DNA from: Garcia nutans
Lineage: Eukaryota > Streptophyta > Magnoliopsida > Malpighiales > Euphorbiaceae
NCBI GenBank assembly: GCA_947685225.1
Contig: CANTUV010000077.1
Location: forward strand, 1,252,501-1,316,500
Length of the DNA stretch: 64,000 bases
Reading direction: 5' to 3'
The first letter of the stretch is position 1; each line of letters opens with the position of its first letter. The notes below the pieces were generated by a model. The model had not been told where the DNA came from. It was given only the letters and a program-made list of their open reading frames with translations, and searched no databases. Below, piece after piece: positions 1 through 13,400 of the stretch. Position numbers and translations under genes: made by a program.

Positions 1-933
1 GCTCTTTGAGATTGGGCTTGGGTGTTGCTTATACTTGGTTTTCAACCTGTAAGACAAGAGAGAGAGGAGACGGATCGGACTTCTCAGTGGGAGGCTTCGA
101 TGCCTAAGTCAGTTCTCAGTAGATTTGAGCATAGATAATAATAATGTAGAGAAGAGAGGAGAAGAAGAGCTTCTTACCTGTGGAGGTTTACCCATATATA
201 TAGTTGGCGTGTGAGGGACAAATTTGCTTGTGTCAGATAATATTTGGGAAGTCATACTAGTGCACCTATCACATCGGGACTGTATGTTTGCTATGTCAAA
301 CAATATTCATAAAGCTCGATAGGGTGAGGGTGCCCAGCGTAGATGCTCAATCTCCTGAAGAGCCCATCCAAAGGGGGACTGGCATGCAGCTCGATATGAG
401 AGCTTGATAAAATGAAGGATTGTATAGTTAGACCCCCTCAAGTTATCTGACATTTATGTTAGGTTCAAAGGTGCCATGCAAGGGGGCTCGAAAGAGCTCA
501 TGTAACTATGCTGACTTATGAAATATAGTGCTTCAGCTCGGTAAGTGGGGGTATTATCACTAAACCCTCGCCGGTCATTTGATATTCATGTCAAACTAAG
601 GCTGATGACAGAGAAGGTAAACTCGTTAAGGGCTACAGAGAAATTGAGAGACACCGAGTAGAGCTCAAGGGGCTAAAAAATAAGAGCTTGAGAAGCTCAG
701 GAAGTGAGAAATTAAGAAGGATTAAATGCCAAAGAGTCGCAAAGATATCAGGGGGACACATGTCATGCAGAGGAGACGTGACACTTTGAAAACCGAGGTA
801 ACGGTTGGGCGAAATTGAAAAGACGCAACGTCGACTACATTTAAAGAGGGATGTCGGTTCATATGGCTGAAAAAAACTTTATAAATAGAGGGCAGTGGGA
901 TAACACTCGGTACATGATTTAGAATATATACTC
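1..933. other. Retroelement-derived DNA, no gene
   Basis: I see no supportable coding region here. The stretch is less AT-rich than the rest of the intergenic DNA and rich in gctcga/agctcg words, like the element that follows at 934-2668. It probably represents the upstream (LTR or leader) part of that element. Bases 430-558 recur as a direct repeat at 3866-3998. The window starts inside the element, so its left border is not visible. Confidence 0.5.
430..558 (+). repeat. Direct repeat, copy 1 (partner at 3866-3998)
   Basis: This is about 130 bp running from a cccctcaagttatctgac-type start to gggggtattatcac, and it recurs in the same orientation at 3866-3998 with scattered substitutions. Two same-orientation copies about 3.4 kb apart could be LTR fragments, or two dispersed copies of one element. 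I cannot see terminal TG..CA borders or target duplications that would settle this. Confidence 0.7.
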
Positions 934-2668
934 ATGGGTTGTCTGATTAGCAAAAGCTTAACAGATCGGATAAGAGAAATTAAATCCACGCTGATAGAGG
1001 TAGACCTAGCTAGAATCCGGCAGAAATACCAAATACCTAAGGAGTATAAAATGCTTATCCCAGAAGAAGATGTCCAAGCCTACGACATCCTGTCAGAGCA
1101 CCAAATAACGATCTATGAAGAGGATTTGAGGTCGGGGGTAACGTTTCCTCTGCGCCCTTTCCCTTTAACCTTCTTAAATTACCACAAGATCGCTCCCTGT
1201 CAGCTGAGTCCAAATACATAGCAGACAATCATGGGGTTCGAGATACTATATGGATTGTTCGGGTTGAGCCTTCTCTAAGAGTGTTGAGTGCCTTCAGCGT
1301 GCTCCTACTTCGCTCGGCAGCAAATGAGAATTTTTTATACTTACAGGGAAGGTCTGGGCTCGGGATGTTCACAGGGAAACCAACTTCAATAAAGGCTTCG
1401 AAGGACTGATTCTTCATTTTAGAGAATAACTGGGGTTGCCAAAACATCTGGTGGGTGAACCCTAGCGGTGAACAGGTAATTAGGGGAAGGCTGAACCAAA
1501 GCGAGTTAGTTATGTTCGAGATAGTGGAGCAAGACATTCTGAGAGAAAAGAGAAATATCGTGACACTAATTAGGGAGTACTTCCCCCTCAGAAGGGGGCC
1601 GAAGATAATTCGACTAGAAAATTGGGCAAGTATGCTTTATGTTTTGATACTTTGTTTTTGCTTAAGATTAATGTGTGAAGTGTGTTTTCAAGTGTTTGGT
1701 TATAACTTGTGGCTTGGTTGAACAAAGAGGGGCTCAGGGTCGACTAGCAAAGAACTCAAATGCTTGCTCAAGAAGGAGATAAGAAGGGATGCTCTGAAAA
1801 AGGCGAGGATGGGTGAGTGAGCGGCCGAGAGTAGCTCTGCTCGTAAGCACCCGAGGGAGCTGACTACTAGGACCAGTCCAGCTCGGGAGCAGGAGCCTGC
1901 AGTGGACTTAGCTCTTCTTACCGAGATGGTGCCAGAGCCCAAGCTAGATAGTGAGGTAGAAGGACACATGCCTCATAGAGGCGTAGGTGAAGACTTGCCT
2001 CGAGGAGAGGTGGAAGAACTGTTAGCCCGCCAGTACAGCATGCTTCGGCTGGTGGAAGTGGTTAATGTCTCACGCGGTAAGTGAAAATCCAAACATTGGA
2101 TTTGGGTTGAAATTCTATGTAGATGCTAATGAAATGAATACTGCAGGTTACACGGCTCGCCCATACTATGGAGGACCGGGCAAAGGGCATGGCGGCCAAC
2201 TTTACTCAAGCTGCTAAAGACGCGGAGGAGGAGCGGGCCAGAAGGCTGGAATGACTGGAACTAGAGAAATCTTTAGAGGCCAAAAATAAAGAACTGAAAG
2301 CAACCTAGGTACACTTGAGCTCGATCAAAGAGACATTCGGGGCTAAAAATGAAGGGTTATACTATGCAAAAGAAGCTCTAAAATCCAAGGATGAGGAACT
2401 ACGCCCGACAGAGGAAGCTCTAGAAGCCACTCGGTAAGGATTAGTGGCCGAGTCTGCGAAGAGCGATAAGCACTATGCTCAGGGTGTTTATGCCTATCAG
2501 AAAGCCGTGTTCGACCGGTTGAAGAAAAAGAACCTGGATATGGACTTATCTTAGATGATGAACATAGACATCGACCAGCTAGCAGTCGAGGCTGAGGCAA
2601 AAGAAGAAGAAGATGAAGAGGATAAAGAGGGTGAAAGAGACAAAGAGGATGAGGTCCAAGACTTATAA
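934..2668 (+). pseudogene. Broken Transposase_28-type (putative gypsy-type transposon) gag-like gene
   Basis: The frame starting at 934 gives about 95 residues ending in FPLRPFPLTFLNYHKIAPCQ then LSPN. This resembles the N-terminal block of plant 'putative gypsy type transposon' (Transposase_28) proteins, but a TAG at 1219-1221 stands where the family usually has Trp. Coding-like segments resume at about 1449-1628 (SELVMFEIVEQDILREK), 1725-2078 (acidic, low complexity, with a TGA near 1818) and 2150-2668 (a long charged coiled coil ending in an acidic tail). Intron-like gaps with GT starts lie near 1630 and 2079. At least three in-frame stops break the model. The retained introns and coiled-coil tail fit a genomic copy of a mobile gag-like gene that is no longer functional. 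The family call rests on recalled motif similarity only. Confidence 0.6.
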
Positions 2669-3865
2669 AAATATTGTAAAGTGCCTATAGGATGTGCTTA
2701 TGCTTGGCCTACATAGTTGTAAGGATCGAGCTGTTCATGTAATAAAATTTCCTTCCATCAATAAAATGTCTTTGCTTGGAAATCAGTCCAATACTTGCAT
2801 TTTGTTTTATATTTTTAGTGATATGTTGTTGGTATTAGTATAAGAGCTCAGTCAAAATCGACCTTAGGGTAAATGTTCTTCCCTTTATGTTATGTTGACA
2901 TATTTGTAAGGGTTATCCAATCTGCTTGGGCATAAGGTGAACTAAAGAGTTTTATTATTGGTCCTTTGGGCACAGTTATATGGTATGCTTGGGTACATTG
3001 TACATTATGGAGCCTGTGTATCGAAAGGTTTGTTAAGTATGGCGGGGTAACGAACCCAAACCTAAACTTGTGTTATGTTATATTATGAATTTGTACATGC
3101 ACTTTAAGAACTTGCGAAATAAAAATGAATTTGAACATTGCAAAGTAATTACCTGCCCAAGGCATTATCTACAGTGTTCGGTACCGCCCAAGGCATTATC
3201 TACGGTGTTCAGTTAGATGATCCGCTTTGAAATTCGGCTGTTAGGAGAGTATTTTTGGCATTTATGGCTCGGGCAAGAGTTGATCGAGCTTTTTCTTTTC
3301 AATTAGATTCTTGACTCTGGTGGAGCTGCTCGAGCTCTTCTGCTTTAACGGATTCTTGGCTCTGGTGGAGTTGCTTGAGCTCTTTTAGTTTGAGCAAATT
3401 CTTGGTTTTTCTTTTCAGTGAAAATTCTTTGGCTATGCTACTGGCTTGAACATGACTCGATTGAGCTAGATTACCTAAGCTCAGCTCTTGGATGAGCCTG
3501 AGTGCCGATACTGGGCGTTTAGGGGTGTAAGTGCTTGAATGTTGATGTCGTTGCTTGGAAATCAAAGGTGTTAGTGCCTTTCTTCATTGCCTTGACATTT
3601 ATGTCAAGTAGTCTCTTGAGTTGGGTTTCAGAGGGCTAACAAAGCGCCTAACTATGTACATCGATACGTCTTTGATAAATAATAAAATTAGATAAGTGGG
3701 GCTCGAGACCTCATACAAAGAGTGATATTATATAAGCCCCTAAACTTACATAATTGTAAAGACAAAAATGAATTGTGACATAATATAATAGCATTAATGC
3801 TTGGTTAGAGCATTGAAGCTCGGTCTTTCACAGGGGGCTATAATAAAATACGCGCACAAGGTTCT
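2669..3865. other. Non-coding retroelement-derived spacer
   Basis: No supportable gene. A degenerate reading frame on the minus strand at 3299-3565 only reflects a short internal repeat encoding LHQSQES twice. The composition still resembles the flanking retroelement DNA (agctc/gctcg words), so this is probably element 3' sequence or spacer between the two inverted copies. Confidence 0.5.
3155..3216 (+). repeat. Short tandem duplication, 2 x 31 bp
   Basis: gcccaaggcattatctac is followed by a tgttcgg/tgttcag tail and occurs twice in a row with one or two differences. It lies in retroelement-derived spacer and no function is implied. Confidence 0.85.
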
Positions 3866-3998
3866 ATTATTAGACCCTCTCAAGTTATCTGACATTTATG
3901 TTAGGTTCAAAAGTGCCACAAAAGGAGGCTCGGAAGAGCTCGAGTAACTATGCTGACTTATGACATACAGTGCTCTAGCTCGATAAGTGGGGGTATTA
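3866..3998 (+). repeat. Direct repeat, copy 2 (partner at 430-558)
   Basis: Same orientation as 430-558 with near-identical layout. It ends at gggggtattatcac and abuts the inverted gag-like fragment that begins near 4008. The junction is abrupt: the second gag-like copy is cut off here right after its MLR residues. Confidence 0.7.
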
Positions 3999-4007
3999 TC
4001 ACGGAGC

Positions 4008-4661
4008 ATGTTGTACCAGCGAGCTAACGGTTCTTCCACCTCTCCCCGAGTTAAATCTTCACCTACGCCTCTGTGAGGCACGTGTTCTTCTACCTCCTTG
4101 TTTGGCTCGGGCTCTGGCACCATCTCGGTAAGAAGAGCCAAGTCCACTGCAGGCTCCTGCTCCCAAGCCGGACTGGTCCCAATAGTCAGCTCTCTCGGGT
4201 GCTCGCGAGCAGAGCTACTCCTGGCTGCTGGCTCACCCATCCTCGCCTTTTTTCGAGCCTCCCTTCTTGCCTCCTTCTCGGCCAAACATTTGAGTTCTCT
4301 GCTTGCCGACCCCAAGCCCCCTCTCTATTCAACTAAGCCATAAGTTATAACCAAATACTTGAAAACACAATTCACACATTAATCTTAAGCAAAAACCAAG
4401 TACCAAAACATAAAGCATACCTGTCCTATTTTCTGGTCGAATTAACTTCGTCACCCTTCTGAGAGGAAAGTACTCCCTAATCAGTGTCACGACATTCTTT
4501 TCCTCTCTCAGAATGTCTCGCTCCACTGTCTCGAAAATAGCTAGCTCGCTTTCGTTTAACCTCTCCCTGGTTACATGTTCGTCGCTTGAGTTTATCCACC
4601 AGATGTTTTAGCAACCAAAACCCTGGTTATTCTCCAAAATGAAGAATCAATTCTACAACTG
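4008..4661 (-). pseudogene. Second, inverted partial copy of the gag-like gene
   Basis: Read on the minus strand, this matches 1399-2050 of the plus-strand copy over about 650 bp (roughly 80% by eye), including the ERDILREE..REYFPLRR segment, the intron-like gap and the acidic LALLTEMVPEPEP block. It retains only the middle of the gene and is truncated at both ends. Its reading frame is in places better preserved than that of copy 1 (open from 4315 to beyond 4008). Divergence from copy 1 shows these are separate insertions or an old inversion, not a fresh palindrome. Confidence 0.65.
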
Positions 4662-6930
4662 CTGCAAAGTAACTAAATAATATAAATTAAATGTGCTACA
4701 TATGTATTTGGAAAAAAATAAATAATCCTACAACTACTTGTTTTTTAGAAAATTTAAATATCAATTTATATTAAAGTTTCAACATTTTATCTATTATTTA
4801 ACATTGAATAACATTTTCTACAAAATAAATAACATATTAACATGATTTACTGTGTTGATGTCAACATATGAAAGCATATAGCATATGATAATAATTAAGC
4901 TATACAATTATATAATTTAGATACGAATAAATATTACAATTGTACATTTATAGTTTATGAAAATTTTAAATTTAGAAGATAAAATTTAAATATATATATC
5001 AATTTAATTAAAAAAAGTTAATTACGTATAATTTAAAATTAAATAATAATTTCATATTAATTTAAATTTATATTTTATGCTAATAATCACCAATTATTAG
5101 CCCTAGATTATTTCCAAATATGCATTAAAAATTCATTCTTTTTTTTTCTTTTTTATTTCAAATATTTTTTTTTTGTAATTAACTTTGAAAATCTTGGCGG
5201 GTAATGCAAATTAGTGGAAGTTTGTTCCCGCCATTTGCCATTTTCTTCCCTCATTTTAAGAGCTTTCTTTTGTGCTTGTGAGTAAATACAAAAGTACTCA
5301 CCTAAGCTTAACTCTATCAACTCGCTCCCAATTAACGAGTCAACTCGCACTTATTCCGATTCAATTATTGTCCTGGCTCGTACAAAATTTCTTAATTCTT
5401 TGCAAGGGATTTATTGTCTGTGTGAAGGTTCATATGGCTTCCATGTGACTGCTTTGAGTATAACAGGGTTGCGAAAACTTTTACAATTTTAACTAATTAC
5501 TCTACTTTCGTCAATTGAATAATATTATATTTTTTATATTTTTTTATTTGAGAAATTAAAAATTTATTTGGATAATTTATTTTGATATTTTTTAAAAATA
5601 TAATATAATTTGTATTGTATTATAAATTATATCTAATTTGGTTGAATCACAAAATTTAGGAACATCAGATTATATTTATAATAATCATAACCATTTTTAT
5701 AATTTATATAATAGTAATTTTTGATTTATTATCATAGGAAAATTTATTAAATTTTATAGTTGATATTCTTTGATTATTGTTTAACATTTTTTTTTGTCAT
5801 AAGGATAATTTATCATGGCTTTTATTTTATTTTCTTAATGAAACTTTCCTAAAAATGAGCTCAAAATTTATTTAAAAATTTTATATTATATATTAAATAA
5901 CTTAAAAAAATTAAATGTATGTGAAATTATCTTATCAAATTTTAATATCATATATTTATGTAGATTTTAGTTATAATTTATACTCATCAATACCTATAAA
6001 ATATTTTTATCATTCTTTAAGCAGGTCTATCTATAATAAGTTTGTATATTTTATTTATATTAATATTTAAAATTATCAAAACTAATAATTTATATATTAT
6101 TTTTAAAAAATACAAATGTAATAAAAATATGTAAATATAAGCTCATTTAAATTTTTTATTAATATCTTAATTTTGAATTACTAAGCATCAATTTTAAAGT
6201 AATAGATTAAAATGGTTAATATTAGTTTAGTCAATGATAAATCTGTTTTTAATTTATTTTATATTAAATTTTTTTATTAGATAAATTTTAACATATCACA
6301 TTAAATTTATCTTTTCGATATAATAAAAAATTATTCACATTAAAATTAAAATATTAACAAAAAAAAACATTTAACTTATCATATTGCAATATATATTAGA
6401 GAAATAAAAATTATATCACATTAAATTTATCTTTTCAATATAATAAAAAATTATTCACATTAAAATTAAAATATTTAAAAAATACATTTAATTTATCATA
6501 TTGCAATATATTAGAGAAATAAAAATTATTTACATTGAACATTATTAAATCTTTTTTAAACCTTTATTAAGATTTTATTAATAATTTCTCAAATTAATGA
6601 AATTTTCTTCTATCAATACTCATGGTTAAATTTGTTAAATAATGAAATATCCTTTAATTTGATCTCATACATGATTATTGAATATAAAATTTAACCATAA
6701 TTAAAAAAATAAAAAAAGATATTTAATAAAAAAAGAGAATGAAAGATAGTTTGTCTAATATGAGGTCGACTACAGGGTAGAAATCTTTTTTTTAGAAAAA
6801 AATATAATAGTATGAAAAAATATATAACAACTCGGACGATCCTGAACATCCGAGTCACGGGAAATGAGTTCGAGTCAAACATATAACTCGCTACGTTTTT
6901 TTTTTAATTACTCGTAAGTGGAGAGAGGCC
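4662..6930. other. AT-rich intergenic DNA
   Basis: There is no supportable gene. The sequence is dominated by A/T runs and short simple repeats. A tandem duplication lies at 6294-6530. Small open frames at 5153-5350 and 6691-6882 have no recognisable domains and biased AT-driven composition. Confidence 0.7.
6294..6530 (+). repeat. Tandem duplication, period about 120 bp
   Basis: tatcacattaaatttatctt begins at 6294 and again at 6414. The two copies run in parallel through a shared tattgcaatatat segment and differ by a few substitutions and small indels. AT-rich and non-coding. Confidence 0.85.
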
Positions 6931-7454
6931 GTAGTTCACTTGTTCTTGTTCTCTCTCCCTTATTAGGGCACCCACTCTCTCTTTCTCTCTTTCTAATGAA
7001 ACAAAGCAAAATCCTCAATCTGGTCATCAACGGTGGTTGCTAAACCCTAATAAGGTACTTTCACTATATAGTCGATGCAGAAATTAATTTATAAACCGAT
7101 TTTAAATAGAAATTAAATTTTGTTGAAAAAAAGGGTTTTAAAATTATGGGCTATGATCAAAATCCATTTTTTGGTTCTATAGGATCTGAAATAAACCATA
7201 GTATAATTTATGTTATATGATTTTCATCTTGAATTTTTCGTGTTATCCATAATCTATTGGTAATTATTAATTTCTATTTTTTTTATTTTTCATTTGTGTT
7301 TTAGTTGTTTCACGAGGACCTGCATCGACAAAGAGATCTGTTGTGGGTTGAAATCGAATTAGGGTCGGAGATTTTGGTGTTTGGAGTTTTAGAGATTGCT
7401 TTTGAGTAATTTTTAAAATCTGGGTTCGATCTGATTTGCTATTTGGGTTTTAAA
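6931..7454 (+). promoter_or_regulatory. Promoter/5' leader of the DDT-PHD gene, with a likely 5'UTR intron
   Basis: A pyrimidine-rich tract (6945-6998, ctctctccc and ctctctttctctc) resembles the Y-patch found in plant core promoters and leaders. A probable leader intron runs from 7055 (aag/gtactt) to 7304 (tgttttag/ttg), 250 nt long. The leader then continues to the first ATG at 7455. I do not see a convincing TATA box, and the transcription start is not determined. Confidence 0.45.
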
Positions 7455-10400
7455 ATGGAGGCCATGGAGGTTAAAAAGAGAGGTCGAGGTCGGCCAAGGA
7501 AACGGTGGCGAGAAGAGGATGAATTTGATAAAACGATGGGTATTAAGAAGCAGGTTTTGGAATTGAGATGGAAGCCGCTTGTGGGTAGATACGTATTAAA
7601 AGAGTTTAATGATAATGGGGTTTTCCTTGGGAAAGTAGTGTATTATGAGAGCGGGTTATATAGGGTAGATTATGAAGATGGGGACTGTAAGGATATGGAA
7701 AGTGGTGAGTTACGTGATTTAATTTTAGGTGATGATTATTTTGATGATGATTTGAGTGAACGAAGGAAGAGATTAGATCAATTAGTTTTAGAAAAGGGTT
7801 TACAGAATAAGAAAAGTCTGGGGAAGGAAGTGGGTAATTCTAAAAACGAGGTGGATAGGGTTGAAACATCTGCATTGACAGAATTGAGTGGTGAAGTGGC
7901 AGCTGAGAATGATGTGGCACAAGATGAGGGTGATGCAGATTCCTCGAGTGATTCATGTGAGTATGCACGAGATGATGTTCTGGAATCAGAGGTGCAGGTC
8001 CCAACTGTGCCACCCCCACAGTTCCCTCCATCATCAGGGACTGTAGGTGTGCCTGAGGAATGTGTTTCACATCTTTTCTCAGTGTATGGATTCTTGAGAT
8101 CATTTAATATTCGCCTCTTCTTGAGTCCATTTACATTAGATGATTTGGTCGGGGCAATTAACTGCCAAGTTCAGAACACACTGTTGGATTCCATCCATGT
8201 TGCTTTGATGCGTGCATTGAGATATCATCTTGAGACACTCTCTTCCTATGGTTCAGAGCTTGCATCAAAATGCTTGAGGTAATCACTATGTATTATTTGC
8301 AGGTTAGAGTTTGTAAATGGGCATTATATGTTTGTTTCTGCCCAATATGTGCATATATATTTTTAGAGACAGCAGTATGTGCACATATTTATGTTCTTCT
8401 ATGTACTATATGTTTTTTTTTTTTCAAAAATATTTTTCCAGTAGATATTTAGCATGATGCTGTATTCTCTGTATGCAGAAGCATTGACTGGAGCTTGCTT
8501 GATTCACTCACCTGGCCTGTTTACTTGGTCCATTGTTTGACAATAATGGGATATTTAAAGGGACCTGAGTGGAAGGGATTCTATGATGACTTCTTGAAGA
8601 GGGAGTATCATTCCTTACCAGTGACGAGAAAATTGATGATTCTGCAACTTCTGTGTGATGATGTGTTGGATTGTGCTGAGATACGAGCCGAAATTGATAT
8701 GCGGGAAGAATCAGAAGTTGGATTAGATCCTGATGCAGTTGCAACCAATCTTCCTGAAAATGGTCCAAGAAGGGTCCATCCCAGATATTCCAAGACTTCG
8801 GCATGCAAGGACAGGGAGGCTATGGAGATTATTGCTCTCAACCATGAAACTAAGGCTTCATGTGATTCAAAATACTTGGGTTCCAAAGTTGCTGAAGGGG
8901 AGGGAGATTTTCCCAGTGTCAGTGTTGATGGGAATAGTGATGAATGCCGGCTTTGTGGCATGGATGGAACCTTGATTTGTTGTGATGGTTGCCCATCAGC
9001 ATATCATTCAAGATGTATAGGTGTTGTCAAAATGTATATACCAGAAGGGCCTTGGTACTGTCCAGAGTGCACAATTAACAAGTTGGGGCCTACTATTATT
9101 GTGGGAACCTCACTTGGAGGAGCAGAAATATTTGGTGTTGATATATATGATCAAGTCTTCTTGGGTACTTGCAATCACTTATTGGTGTATGTTTTAACCT
9201 TCTCCTTTACTTTTCCTTTTCAAAAGTTAACTTGTTATGGATCACGATGTTTGTAAGACATGCATCATTGTTCTTAAGTTGTCTTTATGTATCGTTGTCA
9301 TTGTCTCCTTGTCTTTGTGAGGGTTTGTCGAGCCTATTAATATTCCTTTTTTTCCCTTCTCCTTTCTTTTTATATTTATTTTTTCAGACTCAAAGCTTCT
9401 AGTGGCGAAGAACCATGCTTGAGATACTACAATCAGAAGGATATTCCAAAGGTCCTGCAAGTGCTTTGCTCTTCTGTGCAACATAGATCCTTATACTTGG
9501 GCATATCTAATGCAATTGCAGAGTACTGGAAAATTCCACTAAGTGCTTTCTCTTCTTTTGAGACAATGGAAATAGGTTTAAGTACAGCATCAATAAGTGA
9601 AGATGAAAAATCCTCTACTTTATCAGTTTCATTTGCTTTCAAAGAAAGCCATAATGTTACATATGATGGTAAGGTTGAGAATGCAGTCAATTTAAATTTA
9701 AATGATGCAGATAACATGGCAGTCTCATATCTTGAAGCTTCTGTCAATGCAAAACTTCAAGCAGATCCTCATGGCATCCTGTGTAATGGTGATGCAACTG
9801 GCATGAAAAGTTTCCATGTCATGAATATGAAATTACCTGAGCAGATTAAAGTTGAATCTACTGGTTCAGTTGACCAGCCAATTGATCCATCAGATGTAGC
9901 TCATCATAGCTTTGTTGACAGATCAAGTGTGATAACTACCTGCACCTCTGCAAACAGTGACATCAGTCATTCTGGGCAAGGGAATAGTACTTATCCAGCA
10001 GCCAAGTTGTCACAAAGCATGGAAGGCAATCATGCTAGCTTCGGAATGGATAATTTTGTTTATATGGGAACTTTTTTTAAGCCTTATGCTTATATAAATC
10101 ACTACATGCATGGGGATTTTGCAGCATCAGCTGCTGCTAATCTGGCTGTTCTTTTATCCGAGGAAATTCGCGTTTCAGAGGCTCATAAGCCAGGGAATGC
10201 TAGGAAGGTGACTCCTGAGAATTTATTGCAAGCAAAAGCATTTTCGATGGCAGCCTCTCGTTTTTTCTGGCCAAGTTCTGAAAAGAAGCTTATAGAGGTG
10301 CCAAGGGAGAGGTGCGGCTGGTGCTACTCTTGTAAGCTCCCTTCTAACAACAGAAGGGGATGTGTGTTAAATTCAGCTGCCTTGACTGCCACTAAAAGCA

Positions 10401-13400
10401 CAATGAAGATCCTTAGTAGCCTTCGTCCTGCAATGAGTGGAGAGGGCAGTCTTACTAGCATCTCAACTTACATTTTATACTTGGGGGAGATTTTATGTGG
10501 TCTTACTGTTGGTCCTTTTGTGAGCATGAGTTACAGAAAATTGTGGCGTAAATGGGTAGAAGATGCTTCAACTTGCAGTGCGATAAAAGGCCCCTTGCTT
10601 GAAGTAAGTTCATTTGCTTTTATGCATATTTATCAAAGCTGTGTCATTTTCCCTATCCAATGAAGTCCACCCATATTGTCATTGTTGAGTTTCTTCATGA
10701 GCATTAACTATGCACTCTGTTATAGATATCATTAAACTTATAACTTGAATTTCCACATATATTTGGGTCATGATGTATTTGATTAGCTGATTACAAACAT
10801 AAAGAGTGTGTAGGAATCAATTTCTTAGGATTAGTTGAAGCATATTTATCAAAGCTGTGTCATTTTCCCCATCCAATGAAGTCCACCCATATTGTCATTG
10901 TTGAGTTTCTTCATGAGCATTAACTATGCACTCTGTTATAGATATCATTAAACTTTAAACTTGAATTTCCACATATATTTGGGTCATGATGTATTTGATT
11001 AGCTGATTACAAACATAAAGAGTGTGTAGGAATCAATTTCTTAGGATTAGTTTGGATTTATATCTAAATTAATAAGCAGGGAGCTCATTTATGATGTTCA
11101 GATGGCTGATCTGTCTCCGTCCTGCTTTTTCAGGGTGTGATAGTTGTGTTGTTCAAACTCTACTGTCAAGCATTTCGTAAGAATATGTCAGAGCGGTATT
11201 CTTACTTGGAACATTGAAATGAGTCAATAAGTCAACAAGCTCATAAATATGGGTGTATATATATATTTATTTATTTTTTCAAATAAAATACGACAGCATG
11301 GTGAAGCTATATGTTTAGTAAAAACTTACTATGCTAGGATATCGCCTAGCCTCATGTATTTGGCCAACTTGAGTTAGAAATAACACTGAAACAAATATTA
11401 GCTTATCCATTTCTTTTTTTGTGTAATCTTCATATTGGCCTCGTTTATTACACATAGTGCAGGCATGTTTTTTCCTCTTCCTTATTTTTTTTATAAAAAA
11501 CCTGGTCATTCATGTATACAGTTGCAAGGGTGCTTTAGTAAGAAGTAAGGATCCTAGTCATTCTTGTGGATCACTGTAAGGTGATTTATATGAGAACTGA
11601 AATATATATAGGTAGTGCTGCAATGGACTCTCATATTCTTGCAACACTTCTTTCTTGCTTTAGCTCAGTGCCTTGTCACTTTATTGTTATTGGCAGAGAT
11701 AATGGGGTTAAAAGAAAGGCGATGGTACCTATTGTGTAGTCAAGGTTCATTAGTTCTTCAGTAGCCACTTCAAGTTCTTTATTTTGTGCTTTAAATTTTT
11801 AAATGTAAGGGCAGCGGTGTTGCCAGATCTATTTTGTTAGGATTAGAGCAATGAATTCTTTATATGAAACTGACTTAGTTGCCCCTATTGAATGAAAACA
11901 AAATTCTGAAGTTATTATTATCATTATTCTTTTTAATTTCCTCTTCTGCATACCCTTCACTTTCCCAAATGTCTCCTTGCTGAATGTGCAATTCTTTCAA
12001 CAAGTCGTTAGGACTAAAATGAATCTTAGAAATCAGTCTCTCCTTTATCATTTAAAAAATTAAAATGCAATCATAAAAACATGTAATAGAAGATTATCTT
12101 CAATGCTACCGACCAGATAACCCAAGTAAGGAGAACCAATTCACAAAAAACTATGGAAAAAGCTATGGGGGCGTAGAACAGAATATGAGAAGCTAATAAC
12201 TCTTAGGCTTGTAGATAAATCATCTCTATCATTATATTTTGTTTTGTTTTTTTTTTCCTTCTTTTTTTTTTGTTGGTATTGAGAATATAGATTTAACAGA
12301 GAGGTAAAGTAGTGCATCCTTATCAAGGATTGATAAAAATGAAAAATGACAATTTACCAGCCAGTGACTGGGTCGCTTTGATTTGTCCAATCTCACCGAT
12401 TTTTGTGATGGATAAATTGGGAAGGTTTTCTTGAAAGAAGTAATTATTAAGGATTTGCAATTTTCCTTTTTAAAGTAACCATTCAATTTCCATTTTAATT
12501 AAATAAAGGGCAATCAAGTCTATTAAACATTTTAACGGATCCATTGCTCTAGCCTTGAAAAAATTTGTATCTTTGTGTTTCTTTACCATATTTGACTTAC
12601 GTGGTTGTCTCTCTGAATTGGTTGATGTGATATCTGGGGCATATGTTTTGCAGCTTGAGCATAATATTCGTGTTATTGCTCTTTCTGGGGACTGGGCCAA
12701 GGCAATGGATGATTGGTTGGTTCATTCTCCTGTGATTGAAAATGCTGTAAGCACCGGCGGAACCATACAAAAACGTGGACCGGGAGGGAAGCGACACAGG
12801 AAAGAATCTGGTATGGCTGACGTTAGAGCTAATGGATGTGGTGACAAGGGTTTCATCTGGTGGCGAGGGGGTAAGCTATCAAAGCTTGTATTCTTCAAAG
12901 CCATGTTGCCTCAGTTGGTGGTTAGAAAGGCAGCTCGGCGAGGTAAATATTTTTACACACTAACAAGCCCCTCTCTCAATAAAAACCTACATTTTTTTTC
13001 CCTTGGAAGCATCTCTGGATTGTCAAATTTTACTTGTGACATTCTTGCTTTTATTAATTATTATAAATTTACATAAAGAAAATTTTCAATTTTATGAATT
13101 GTCTCATCAGGTGGTTCAAGAAAGATTACTGGTGTCTATTATGTTGATGATACTGGGCCTCCTAAAAGAAGCAGGCAATTGGTTTGGAGAGCTGCAGTAG
13201 AGAAGAGTAAGAATACATCACAGCTAGCACTTCAGGTTTGTTTTGATATTTTGTATATGACAACAATAATATTCTTTTGATCACACACTCTTCAACATAC
13301 TGCCTACAACTGCATGAGTCTTGAAAATGCTGTTGAATTGCATCAGGTTAGATACCTAGACCTTCATGTGAGGTGGGGTGAGCTTGTTCGTCCTGAGCAG

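Noticed and set aside
12555..13076. Single-exon gene of 173 codons
   Set aside because: It is exon 4 of the DDT-PHD gene read through into its flanking introns.
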